A stretch of 5,740 nucleotides of DNA from Chloroflexota bacterium (GCA_030550075.1 JAUQQB010000202.1:1-5740); one strand, 5' to 3'. Shown: positions 1 through 5,620, counted from the stretch's first letter. Notes: generated from the sequence alone by a model not told the origin. Numbers and translations are program-made.

Positions 1-1
1 C

Positions 2-103
2 GCCTTCGGCGCGCGGCTCAGCCCCAAAAGCCCCCAGGAGGAAACCGCCTATATCCGTATAGACATTGCGGGAGAACGGCTGAATAGTTACCTCCTATCT
101 TGA
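2..103 (+). CDS. C-terminal end of an unidentified protein (partial at left edge)
   Basis: An open frame enters from the left edge and ends at TGA (101-103). The visible 33 residues end in ...AYIRIDIAGERLNSYLLS, a mix of alternating hydrophobic and charged residues typical of a folded protein's last strand and helix. I do not recognise the family. It would be convergent with hflX, with 76 bases between the stop codons that hold a palindrome. Third-position GC is high in the first half and lower near the end, so the coding signal is only moderate. A competing reading on the minus strand has a perfect AGGAGGT followed by an ATT codon and an open frame to the edge. I prefer the plus-strand reading because it needs no unusual start and gives a more protein-like tail. 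Confidence 0.45.
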   Translation, partial: AFGARLSPKSPQEETAYIRIDIAGERLNSYLLS

Positions 104-126
104 TGGAATTCACCCACTCGTAATTT

Positions 127-184
127 CGTAGGGAGCAGGCGCAGGGGCCCGCCGGAACAGACAGGCAGGGGGTCTGCTCCTACG
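127..184. repeat. Imperfect palindrome with GTAGG...CCTAC ends over the hflX stop codon
   Basis: CGTAGGGAGCAG (127-138) is the reverse complement of CTGCTCCTACG (174-184) apart from one extra G. The interior contains a second short stem, CAGAC (158-162) with GTCTG (172-176). The element lies between two convergent genes and could fold on either transcript. No T-run follows on either strand, so it is not a classical Rho-independent terminator, although it could protect 3' ends or help Rho. Its right end contains the hflX stop codon (minus-strand TAG, 182-180). The same terminal hexamer, GTAGGA, starts the palindrome at 3024-3051, which suggests a dispersed family. Confidence 0.7.
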
Positions 185-1547
185 GATGGAACCCAACGTC
201 CATGGCGGGAATCGCCCGGGGGCCGGTTTCGGACCACCGGATCTCCTCGTGCTCCAGATAAGGCCGGAAGGCAGCCAGCAGCCGGCCGGGAAGGCGCCCG
301 AAGAGGGTGACCTCGCTATCCGTATGCGCCTCCCATTCCACCACGCCCTGCTCGTAGAACAGGGCGATCAGATCCCCGCGGCTCAGCGGCAGCCGCACCC
401 GCACCGGCGTGAGGCTCCGATAGAGGATCGCCTCCACCTTTCGCAACAGGTCCTCCAGCCCGATGCCGTAGGCTGCTGAGATGGCCGCGAAATCCAGATG
501 CTCCACCGCCAGGGCCCGCGCCGCCTCCGGGTCCGGCAGCCGATCGATCTTGTTGAGGGCGGTGATCAGCGGGATGTCCCGCACTCCGATCTCCCGCAGG
601 GTCTCAATGACCACCCGGGCCTGCTGTAACGCGTTGGGGTGGGTGATGTCCAGGACATGGATGATCAGATCCGCCTCGTTGATCTCCTCGAGGGTGGCCC
701 GGAAGGCTGCCACCAGCTGGTGGGGCAGCTTCTGGATGAACCCCACGGTGTCGGTGAAGAGGGCCACCCCGCCTTCGGGAAGTTTCACCCGACGGGTCGT
801 GGGGTCCAGGGTGGCGAACAACTGATCGGCCACCAGCACGTGGGCCCCGGAGACCGCGTTGAGCAGGGTGGATTTGCCGGCGTTGGTATAGCCCACCAGG
901 GCCACCACCGGCACCTGAGCCCGGCGCCGGCGCTCACGGTAGCGCTGGCGATGGGCCCGCACCTCCTCGAGCTCCTTCTTAAGGTGGGCGATGCGGTCCC
1001 TGATCCGCCGGCGGTCGATCTCTAACTGCTTCTCGCCAGGACCCCGGAGGCCCACTCCGCTGATCCCGCCCCGGCCGAAGGACCCGCCGGCCTGCTGGGC
1101 CAGGTTCTGCCAGCGGCGGGTCAGCCGGGGGAGACGGTACTCATACTGGGCCAGCTCCACCTGGAGCGCCCCCTCCCGGGTATGGGCATGCTGGGCGAAG
1201 ATATCCAGGATCAGGGCCGTGCGGTCCAGCACCCGCACTTCATCGCCGAAGGCGTTCTCGAGGTTGCGCTGCTGAGAGGGGGACAGCTCGTCGTCGAAGA
1301 TGACCATGTTGGCGTTCATGGCCCGGACCAGGGCCTTGATCTCCTCGACTTTCCCAGGCCCAATGTAGGTGGCGGGATAGATGCGGCGGAGCCGCTGCAC
1401 CGCCCGGCCGACCACCTCCACGCCGGCGGTGCGGGCCAGCTGCGCCAGCTCATCCAGGGAATCCTCCACCGGCAACAGCCCCGGCTTCCCGTAGATCTCG
1501 GTGCCCACCAGCACCGCCCGATCCACCGGGGCCACCGTCTCCTGCAT
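180..1547 (-). CDS. hflX: GTPase HflX (ribosome-splitting GTPase)
   Basis: HflX is a cytoplasmic GTPase of the Obg-HflX superfamily. It binds the 50S subunit and, in E. coli, splits stalled 70S ribosomes during heat stress. At 455 residues it is family-typical. The N-terminal HflX domain (about 10-115) includes the conserved ATYIGPGK (59-66) and the DELSPSQQRNLE segment (86-97). A glycine-rich and helical linker follows, with GLRGPGEKQLEIDRRRIRDR (166-185). The G domain shows G1 GYTNAGKS (219-226), a switch I-like FATLDPTTR (244-252), G3 DTVGF (266-270) and G4 NKID (332-335), with SAA (357-359) as probable G5. The C-terminal domain runs from about 380. I use ATG at 1547. The nearest strong Shine-Dalgarno, AGGAGG (1571-1566), is 18 bases away, which is too far for comfort, so the true start is uncertain by a few codons. 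The gene follows the small membrane protein by 150 bases and ends inside a palindrome. Confidence 0.96.
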   Translation of the reverse strand: MQETVAPVDRAVLVGTEIYGKPGLLPVEDSLDELAQLARTAGVEVVGRAVQRLRRIYPATYIGPGKVEEIKALVRAMNANMVIFDDELSPSQQRNLENAFGDEVRVLDRTALILDIFAQHAHTREGALQVELAQYEYRLPRLTRRWQNLAQQAGGSFGRGGISGVGLRGPGEKQLEIDRRRIRDRIAHLKKELEEVRAHRQRYRERRRRAQVPVVALVGYTNAGKSTLLNAVSGAHVLVADQLFATLDPTTRRVKLPEGGVALFTDTVGFIQKLPHQLVAAFRATLEEINEADLIIHVLDITHPNALQQARVVIETLREIGVRDIPLITALNKIDRLPDPEAARALAVEHLDFAAISAAYGIGLEDLLRKVEAILYRSLTPVRVRLPLSRGDLIALFYEQGVVEWEAHTDSEVTLFGRLPGRLLAAFRPYLEHEEIRWSETGPRAIPAMDVGFHP

Positions 1548-1565
1548 CCCGCGTCCGATTGCGCA

Positions 1566-1571
1566 CCTCCT
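1566..1571 (-). promoter_or_regulatory. Strong Shine-Dalgarno upstream of hflX at unusual distance
   Basis: AGGAGG is read on the minus strand. The first in-frame ATG begins 18 bases later. A codon at the usual distance (6 bases) in the hflX frame is ATC (1559-1557), a rare non-canonical start. An out-of-frame GTG overlaps the motif but leads nowhere useful. Confidence 0.6.
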
Positions 1572-1588
1572 TCTGGAGAGTGGTTCTG

Positions 1589-1626
1589 GGGATCGATCGA
1601 GAGCCTTCCGTTCTCGATCGATTCCC
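1589..1626 (-). promoter_or_regulatory. Stem-loop in the hflX 5' region
   Basis: ATCGATCGAGA (1592-1602) and TCTCGATCGAT (1612-1622) are perfect 11-base inverted arms around a 9-base loop. With one bulged base the stem extends by GGG/CCC to 1589-1626. It lies about 20 bases before the Shine-Dalgarno of hflX and about 70 bases after the stop of the small upstream gene. No U-run follows on the minus strand (CCCCAGAACCAC), so it is unlikely to be an intrinsic terminator. It could be an operator, an RNA-processing site or a stability element separating hflX from the upstream genes. The rest of the 1548-1697 gap shows only a weak GCGGA/TCCGC inverted pair (about 1646-1671) and no convincing promoter. 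Confidence 0.5.
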
Positions 1627-1697
1627 TTCCCGATTGTCTCGCGATGCGCGGAGGGACCAGCCCCCGGATCCGCTATGGAGGGGCAGTCAGACTCCCG

Positions 1698-1796
1698 TTA
1701 TCGCTTGTGGCTCTCTCGATATACCACCCAGGCTGCCCAGCCGAAGACCAGGGCCTCGAAGATCGCTGCGGCAATCAGGTAGGGCACGTAGCTCAT
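1698..1796 (-). CDS. Small single-pass membrane protein, 32 residues, unknown function
   Basis: ATG (1796-1794) to TAA (1700-1698) encodes 32 residues beginning MSYVPYLIAAAIFEALVF and ending WVVYRESHKR. Residues 4-26 form one hydrophobic helix with aromatic residues at both ends (Y3, Y6, W20, W23, Y26). Glutamate 14 sits in its middle. The tail R27, H30, K31, R32 is basic, which predicts N-out/C-in by the positive-inside rule. The start lies 6 bases after the dapL-like stop. GGTGA (1807-1803), which includes that TGA stop, gives a well-spaced ribosome binding site, so translation is probably coupled. Its size and shape recall small accessory subunits such as CcmD, CydX or CcoQ, but no partner gene is nearby and I do not assign a family. 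It is below the usual length cut-off for gene callers. Confidence 0.68.
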   Translation of the reverse strand: MSYVPYLIAAAIFEALVFGWAAWVVYRESHKR

Positions 1797-1802
1797 GGTT
1801 CC

Positions 1803-2978
1803 TCACCCGAGCAAAGCATGGAACGCCTGAATGCGGCGCATCGCCTCCTCCAGGCGGGGGACCGGCTGGACCAGGGAGATACGGATGTAACCCTCGCCGG
1901 CCTCGCCGAACATGGCGCCGGGGGCGACGGAGACGCCGGCCTCCTCCAGGAGGCGGGCCGCATAATCCGCGCTGCGCCAGCCTTCCGGCAGGCTCGCCCA
2001 TACATAAATCGTCGCACGGGGCCGCTCCGCCGTCAAGCCCGCCGCCTTCAGGCCGTCCACCACCACATCCCGCCGCCGGGCGTATTCCGCGTTGCGCTCC
2101 TCCATCCATTCGTCGTCATGGGTGAGGGCGACCGCGGCAGCCTCCTGGATTGGGCGGAAGTGGCCGGAGTCGATGTTGCTCTTGAGCTGGGCGACCGTGC
2201 CCACGACCTCCGCGTTGCCCACCAGCATCCCCACGCGCCAGCCGGCCATGTTGTGGGACTTGGACAGGGAATAGAACTCCACGGCCACCTCCTTCGCGCC
2301 GGGGATGCTCAGAACGCTGGGGGCGCGGTAGCCGTCGAAGGCGACATCGGCGTAAGGGTTATCGTAAGCCAGCAACAGACCGTGCCGGCGGGCGAAGGCC
2401 ACCGCCTCCGCCAGGAATTCCGGCGTCGGGCAGGCCGCGGTGGGGTTGTTGGGATAGTTCAGCCAGAGAATCTTCGCCCGGGCCAGGACCTCCGAAGGGA
2501 TCTCTGAGAGATCGGGGAACCATTCTCGCTCCCGTCGCAGGGGCATATAAAAGATATCCGCTCCTGCAGCCAGGGCGCCGTCCGTGTAAGTGGGATAGCC
2601 CGGCGAGGGAACCAGGGCGATGTCCCCTGGGCCCAGATAGGCCAGGCTGAGATTGAAGATCCCCTCCTTCGATCCGATCAGGATCAGGACCTCACGGTCG
2701 GGGTCCAGCTCAACCCCAAAGCGGCGGGCGTAGAAGCGGGCCACGGCCTGGCGCAACAGGGGGATCCCCCGGTAGCCCGCGTAGCCGTGGGCCCGGGGAT
2801 CCTGGGCGTTTCTTTCCATCGCTTCGATGATGAAGGGCGGCGGTGCCATATCGGGGCTGCCAATATCCAGGCGGATGATGTCGCGGCCCTGGGCCTGCAG
2901 CTCCGCGATCCGCCGCTCCAGAGCAGCAAAAGGGTAAGGCTTCAGACGTCGCATGCGTTCTGAGGGGGCGGGCGGCAT
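1803..2978 (-). CDS. dapL: Class I/II PLP aminotransferase, LL-diaminopimelate aminotransferase-like
   Basis: This is a fold-type I PLP aminotransferase of 391 residues, the usual family length. Visible signatures are HGYAGYRG (64-71), the phosphate-binding loop GSKEG (102-106), NYPNNPT (174-180) with N178, D206 and Y209 of YDNPY contacting the PLP ring, the Schiff-base lysine K240 in SLSKSHNMAGWR (237-248), LKSNIDSG (265-272), YVWA (325-328) and the substrate-carboxylate arginine R366 in GYIRISL. The SLSK..NM.GWR, SNIDSG and EGYIRISL blocks resemble DapL, which converts tetrahydrodipicolinate to LL-diaminopimelate with glutamate for lysine and cell-wall synthesis. Related alanine or aspartate transaminases share many of them, so substrate is inferred. 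I start at ATG 2978: GGAGGT (2992-2987) lies 8 bases upstream. The frame extends to 3032 but lacks a site there and would run into the palindrome region. Confidence 0.92.
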   Translation of the reverse strand: MPPAPSERMRRLKPYPFAALERRIAELQAQGRDIIRLDIGSPDMAPPPFIIEAMERNAQDPRAHGYAGYRGIPLLRQAVARFYARRFGVELDPDREVLILIGSKEGIFNLSLAYLGPGDIALVPSPGYPTYTDGALAAGADIFYMPLRREREWFPDLSEIPSEVLARAKILWLNYPNNPTAACPTPEFLAEAVAFARRHGLLLAYDNPYADVAFDGYRAPSVLSIPGAKEVAVEFYSLSKSHNMAGWRVGMLVGNAEVVGTVAQLKSNIDSGHFRPIQEAAAVALTHDDEWMEERNAEYARRRDVVVDGLKAAGLTAERPRATIYVWASLPEGWRSADYAARLLEEAGVSVAPGAMFGEAGEGYIRISLVQPVPRLEEAMRRIQAFHALLG

Positions 2979-3006
2979 CTTCCTCCACCTCCGGTGATTT
3001 CCCCCT

Positions 3007-3035
3007 ATTTTAATGCAACTTGTGTAGGACAACTG
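3007..3035 (-). promoter_or_regulatory. Possible weak promoter for the dapL-like gene
   Basis: TAAAAT (3012-3007, minus strand) matches the -10 consensus at five of six bases and lies about 28 bases before the start codon. No good -35 exists at 16-18 bases: CAGTTG is at 17, and a better TTGTCC is only 14 away and inside the palindrome. It could give the downstream genes separate expression, but it is equally compatible with a simple AT-rich intercistronic gap. Confidence 0.25.
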
Positions 3036-3059
3036 CGAGCAGTTGTCCTACTTATGCAT
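3013..3059. repeat. Palindrome (GTAGGACAACTGC arms) over the panE stop codon
   Basis: The core is GTAGGACAACTGC (3024-3036), two bases, then its exact reverse complement (3039-3051), giving 13 matching pairs (12 plus a tetraloop if folded as RNA). Outer arms ATGCA (3013-3017) and TGCAT (3055-3059) also match across an internal loop. The right half provides the last two bases before and the stop codon itself of panE (TAG, 3050-3048), with codons for M306-H307-K308 in the outer arm. No U-run follows on the minus strand. It lies between panE and the dapL-like gene, so it would be an intercistronic mRNA hairpin. Confidence 0.85.
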
Positions 3060-3974
3060 CGCCTGCAAATGAACCGGTTTCAGAACGGCATAGATGAACG
3101 CGTGGACCGGCGTGGGGAGACCATGGCGCCGCCCGATCCGCACCACCGCCCCGCTCATGGCTTCCAGCTCCAGCAGGCGTCCCGCCTCCACATCCCGCTG
3201 CATCGAGGCCGTTGCTCCAGGAGCCAGGTTGTCGATGAAGGCCATCGTCTGGGGCACGACATCGGGATCTAAGGCCACGCCCTCCGCCCGGGCTACCGCC
3301 TCGATCTCCCGCATCGCCTGCTCTAAAAGCGCTCGAGTCTCTGGAACCTCCCGCCAGGCCCCCACCGGGAGGCGCACGACGCTCCCCACCCCACTGATAG
3401 CGGCGATGAACAGAAACTTGGTCCACAGCACCTTCCGGATCTCGGCGGTTGCCTCCGCCTCCGCGCCCGCCTCGGCGAGGGCACGGGCAATGGCCTGGGC
3501 CCGTGGGGTGAGCTGGCCGTTGAGCTCCCCAATCACGATCCGACGGAAGGCGCTCTCCTGCCGGATCACCCCCGGGGCCTCAATCCGGGAGACTACCCAG
3601 ACGGCACCCGCCAGCGTTCGTTCCGCTCCCACCACAGCAGCCACCTGATCCGGCGCCTCCACGCCGTTCTGCGTCGTCAGCACCACCCCTTCCGGCCCTA
3701 ACAGGCGAGGGAGCATCCCTGCGGTCTCCGGGATGTGATAGGTCTTCACGGCATACAGCACCAGATCTGCGGGCGGGGCCTCCTCCGCCCGATCCGTAGC
3801 CCGCACAGGATGAAGATGGAAATCCCCGTGGACGCTGTTCACCTGGAGTCCCCGGGCGCGCATAGCCTCCAGATGAGGGCCCCGGGCGATGAAGGTGACC
3901 TCATGGCCCGCCCGGGCCAGCAGGGCGCCGAAATACCCTCCTAACCCTCCACTTCCGAACACTGTGATGCGCAT
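3048..3974 (-). CDS. panE: Ketopantoate reductase family protein (2-dehydropantoate 2-reductase, ApbA/PanE)
   Basis: The enzyme class reduces 2-dehydropantoate to pantoate with NADPH in pantothenate/CoA synthesis and is cytoplasmic. The 308 residues match the family. The N-terminal Rossmann domain opens with GSGGLGG (7-13). YAVKTYH (74-80) and TTQNGVE (100-106, N103 matching the E. coli Asn98 position) follow. The ApbA C-terminal domain has K186 (matching catalytic Lys176) in LWTKFLF, and SMQRDVEAGRLLELE (257-271), with E269 at the catalytic Glu256 position. The residue four after the lysine is Ile190, where the classic enzyme has Asn. This variant occurs in panE-like paralogues, so the true substrate may be another 2-oxo acid. 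ATG 3974 has AGGAGG (3990-3985) 10 bases upstream. No other pantothenate gene is present. Confidence 0.88.
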   Translation of the reverse strand: MRITVFGSGGLGGYFGALLARAGHEVTFIARGPHLEAMRARGLQVNSVHGDFHLHPVRATDRAEEAPPADLVLYAVKTYHIPETAGMLPRLLGPEGVVLTTQNGVEAPDQVAAVVGAERTLAGAVWVVSRIEAPGVIRQESAFRRIVIGELNGQLTPRAQAIARALAEAGAEAEATAEIRKVLWTKFLFIAAISGVGSVVRLPVGAWREVPETRALLEQAMREIEAVARAEGVALDPDVVPQTMAFIDNLAPGATASMQRDVEAGRLLELEAMSGAVVRIGRRHGLPTPVHAFIYAVLKPVHLQAMHK

Positions 3975-3984
3975 GGCTCCATCG

Positions 3985-4016
3985 CCTCCTGAATCAGGAC
4001 TTACACTTCAGGACTT
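3985..4016 (-). promoter_or_regulatory. Direct repeat complementary to the panE ribosome binding site
   Basis: On the minus strand AAGTCCTGA occurs twice (4016-4008 and 4002-3994), 14 bases apart. The CCTGA of each is complementary to TCAGG, whose last bases form the panE Shine-Dalgarno (TCAGGAGG, 3992-3985). The second copy abuts it as TCCTGATTCAGGA, too tight to fold as drawn, but the first copy could pair with it across a loop. It may modulate panE translation or be a transcription-factor site. The rest of the 3975-4067 gap has a weak GGAACGGC/GCCTTCC hairpin without a U-run and no clear promoter. Confidence 0.4.
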
Positions 4017-4067
4017 TTTGATGCGGAGCTGGAAGGCTTTTAGGCCGTTCCGGAGGCAGGCTGAAGC

Positions 4068-5429
4068 TCAACCCACTACCGCATCATCGGTGATCTCCAG
4101 CCCCCGGTCGATGATCTCAATGCCCTCCATCAGCTCCTCCTCTGTAATGCACAGGGGTGGATTGGTGAAAAACGTGTTCCAGCGGATGAACGTGTAAAGC
4201 CCGTTCTGGAGGAAGAACTCCTGCAGGCGGTTCATGATCCCCATCTCCGAAGGCCGGGCGTTGAAGGGGACCAGGGGCTCGCGGGTCTCGCGATTCCGGA
4301 CCAGTTCGACCACCCCGAAGGGGCCGATGCTTCGCACATCGCCCACGCTGGGGTGTCGTTCCTTCAGGCGGGCCAGTTCCCGCGCCAGGACCTCCCCCAT
4401 CCGCCGTGCGTTTTCGATCAGACGGTCTTCCTGATAGACCTGGAGGGTGGCGATGGCCGCGGCCAGGCACAGGGGATGGGAGTTATACGTCAGGCCTCCG
4501 GGGAAGGGACGTTCCCGGAAGAACTCGGCGATCCGCTCCGAGATCAGCACCGCGCCCAGGGGGAGGTAACCCGAGGTCAGCCCCTTGGCGACCGTCATCA
4601 GATCCGGAACCACGTTCCAGTGATTCACCGCGAACCATTCCCCGGTGCGGCCGAAGCCGCTCATCACCTCATCGCAGATCAACAGGATGCCGTATCGATT
4701 GCAGATCGCCCGCAGGCCCTGCAGGTAGCCATCCGGCGGGATGATGATCCCATTGGTCCCCGTGACCGTCTCGATGAACACCGCCGCGACCGTGTGGGGG
4801 CCTTCGAATTGGATCACGTCCTCAATATGGTTCAGGCAATCGAGGGTGCATCGCTCTTCCCGCATACACCAGCGGCAGCGATAGCGATAGGGGTCGAACA
4901 CATGGATGACCCCGGGGATGCCGGGCTCTGCCGGCCAGCGCCGGGGATCCCCGGTGAGGGTGATGGCCCCGGCCGTGGCCCCGTGATAGGAACGGTAGCG
5001 GGCGATGATCTTGTGACGACCGGTATAAAGGCGGGCGATCTTGATGGCGTTCTCATTGGCGTCCGCCCCGCCCAGGGTGAAGAAGACCTTGTTCAGATCC
5101 CCTGGGGCGATCTCCGCGAGCATCTGGCCCAGGCGGGCGCGGGGTTCGGTGGCCATGAACGGATTCACATAGGGCAGTCGGGCGGCCTGCTCCTGGATCG
5201 CCCGGATCACCCGCTCATCGCCGTGGCCGATGTTGACGTTCATCAGCTGCGAGTTGAAATCCAGATAGCGACGGCCCCGCGCGTCCCAGAAATAGACTCC
5301 CCTGGCCCGCACCACCGGGATGGGATCGATCGCGTCCTGGGCCGACCACTCGTAAATCGTGTATCGCCGGCAGAGCGCCACTATCTCCTCGGCGCCCATC
5401 TCTCCCATCCGGGAAACCATTTCGACCAT
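4068..5429 (-). CDS. Class III PLP aminotransferase (omega-transaminase type) with a four-cysteine motif
   Basis: This fold-type I transaminase has 453 residues. Family marks in order are W48-D49 and YLDFNS (55-60) with NIGHG (66-70) in the N-terminal domain, TLGGADANENAIK (118-130) as the phosphate-binding loop (usually SGxEAxExAxK), SYHG (147-150) stacking on PLP, FIET (218-221), CDEVMSGFGRTG (252-263) with D253 binding the pyridine nitrogen, and K282 in TVAKG as the Schiff-base lysine. GGLTYNSHPL (311-320) follows. The overall pattern suggests an amine or omega-amino-acid:pyruvate enzyme (taurine or beta-alanine type), but substrate cannot be read from sequence. C185, C188, C194 and C198 form CxxC-x5-CxxxC in an insertion, which may bind a metal. 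I start at ATG 5429 because AGGAGG (5440-5435) lies 5 bases upstream. The frame is open to 5720, but that part is non-coding leader and promoter. First gene of the minus-strand train. Confidence 0.93.
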   Translation of the reverse strand: MVEMVSRMGEMGAEEIVALCRRYTIYEWSAQDAIDPIPVVRARGVYFWDARGRRYLDFNSQLMNVNIGHGDERVIRAIQEQAARLPYVNPFMATEPRARLGQMLAEIAPGDLNKVFFTLGGADANENAIKIARLYTGRHKIIARYRSYHGATAGAITLTGDPRRWPAEPGIPGVIHVFDPYRYRCRWCMREERCTLDCLNHIEDVIQFEGPHTVAAVFIETVTGTNGIIIPPDGYLQGLRAICNRYGILLICDEVMSGFGRTGEWFAVNHWNVVPDLMTVAKGLTSGYLPLGAVLISERIAEFFRERPFPGGLTYNSHPLCLAAAIATLQVYQEDRLIENARRMGEVLARELARLKERHPSVGDVRSIGPFGVVELVRNRETREPLVPFNARPSEMGIMNRLQEFFLQNGLYTFIRWNTFFTNPPLCITEEELMEGIEIIDRGLEITDDAVVG

Positions 5430-5620
5430 GGCGACCTCCTGGTAAGAGTTATGCCGCTGGTTGGTAATGGAGGTTTGGAGGGGGGCGATTCCCTTTCTCC
5501 ACCCCATATCCTCAGAACAGAGGATGGATGGGATGGCGAAGGCCCACCGCTCCCCCCAATCCCCCCAGGGAGCCAAAACTAAAAATCCTATGGAAGAAGC
5601 GGTGGCAAATAGCGTTACGT
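5430..5620 (-). promoter_or_regulatory. Structured 5' leader of the class III aminotransferase mRNA (candidate cis-regulatory RNA)
   Basis: About 190 bases separate the predicted transcription start (near 5620) from the ATG. On the minus strand CCATCCCAT-CC-ATCCTC pairs with GAGGAT-ATGGGGTGG (5536-5499): 15 base pairs with one G-U, a CC bulge and a six-base loop. Upstream, CCACCGCT (5605-5598) is the exact complement of AGCGGTGG (5551-5544). GCTCCC can pair with GGGAGC over the same AGC, so two folds compete. Two GGGGGG runs (5566-5561 and 5557-5552) lie between. No U-run follows the hairpins. I do not recognise a known riboswitch class. Confidence 0.45.
5499..5536 (-). promoter_or_regulatory. 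15-bp stem-loop in the aminotransferase leader
   Basis: Inner arms ATCCTC/GAGGAT close on a six-base loop. Outer arms CCATCCCAT/ATGGGGTGG add nine pairs with one wobble, separated by a CC bulge. The 3' side is followed by AGAAAGGGAATCGCC rather than U residues, which argues against an intrinsic terminator. It ends about 70 bases before the start codon. Confidence 0.55.

Noticed and set aside
1..84. Minus-strand frame starting at ATT after a perfect AGGAGGT (about 98-84) and open to the left edge
   Set aside because: It needs an ATT start, has weaker third-position bias, and overlaps a plus-strand frame with a more protein-like C-terminus. It is kept only as an alternative.
1182..2507. 441-codon open frame on the plus strand, antisense to hflX, the small gene and the dapL-like gene
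   Set aside because: It spans three well-supported minus-strand genes, is rich in His, Gly, Arg and Pro as expected of complementary GC-rich codons, and shows no domain.
2979..3032. 18-residue N-terminal extension of the dapL-like gene
   Set aside because: No ribosome binding site is seen before 3032, the extension overlaps the palindrome, and ATG 2978 has GGAGGT at 8 bases.
3024..3051. Palindrome as a Rho-independent terminator
   Set aside because: Neither strand has a T-run directly after the stem, and transcription probably continues into the dapL-like gene.
4028..4052. GGAAGGC...GCCGTTCC hairpin after the class III aminotransferase as a terminator
   Set aside because: The stem is short with a bulge and is followed by AGCTCCGC rather than U residues on the minus strand.
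4353..5582. 409-codon open frame on the plus strand, antisense to the class III aminotransferase
   Set aside because: It is a mirror of GC-biased codons in a gene with complete catalytic motifs, has no recognisable domain, and runs into the promoter region.
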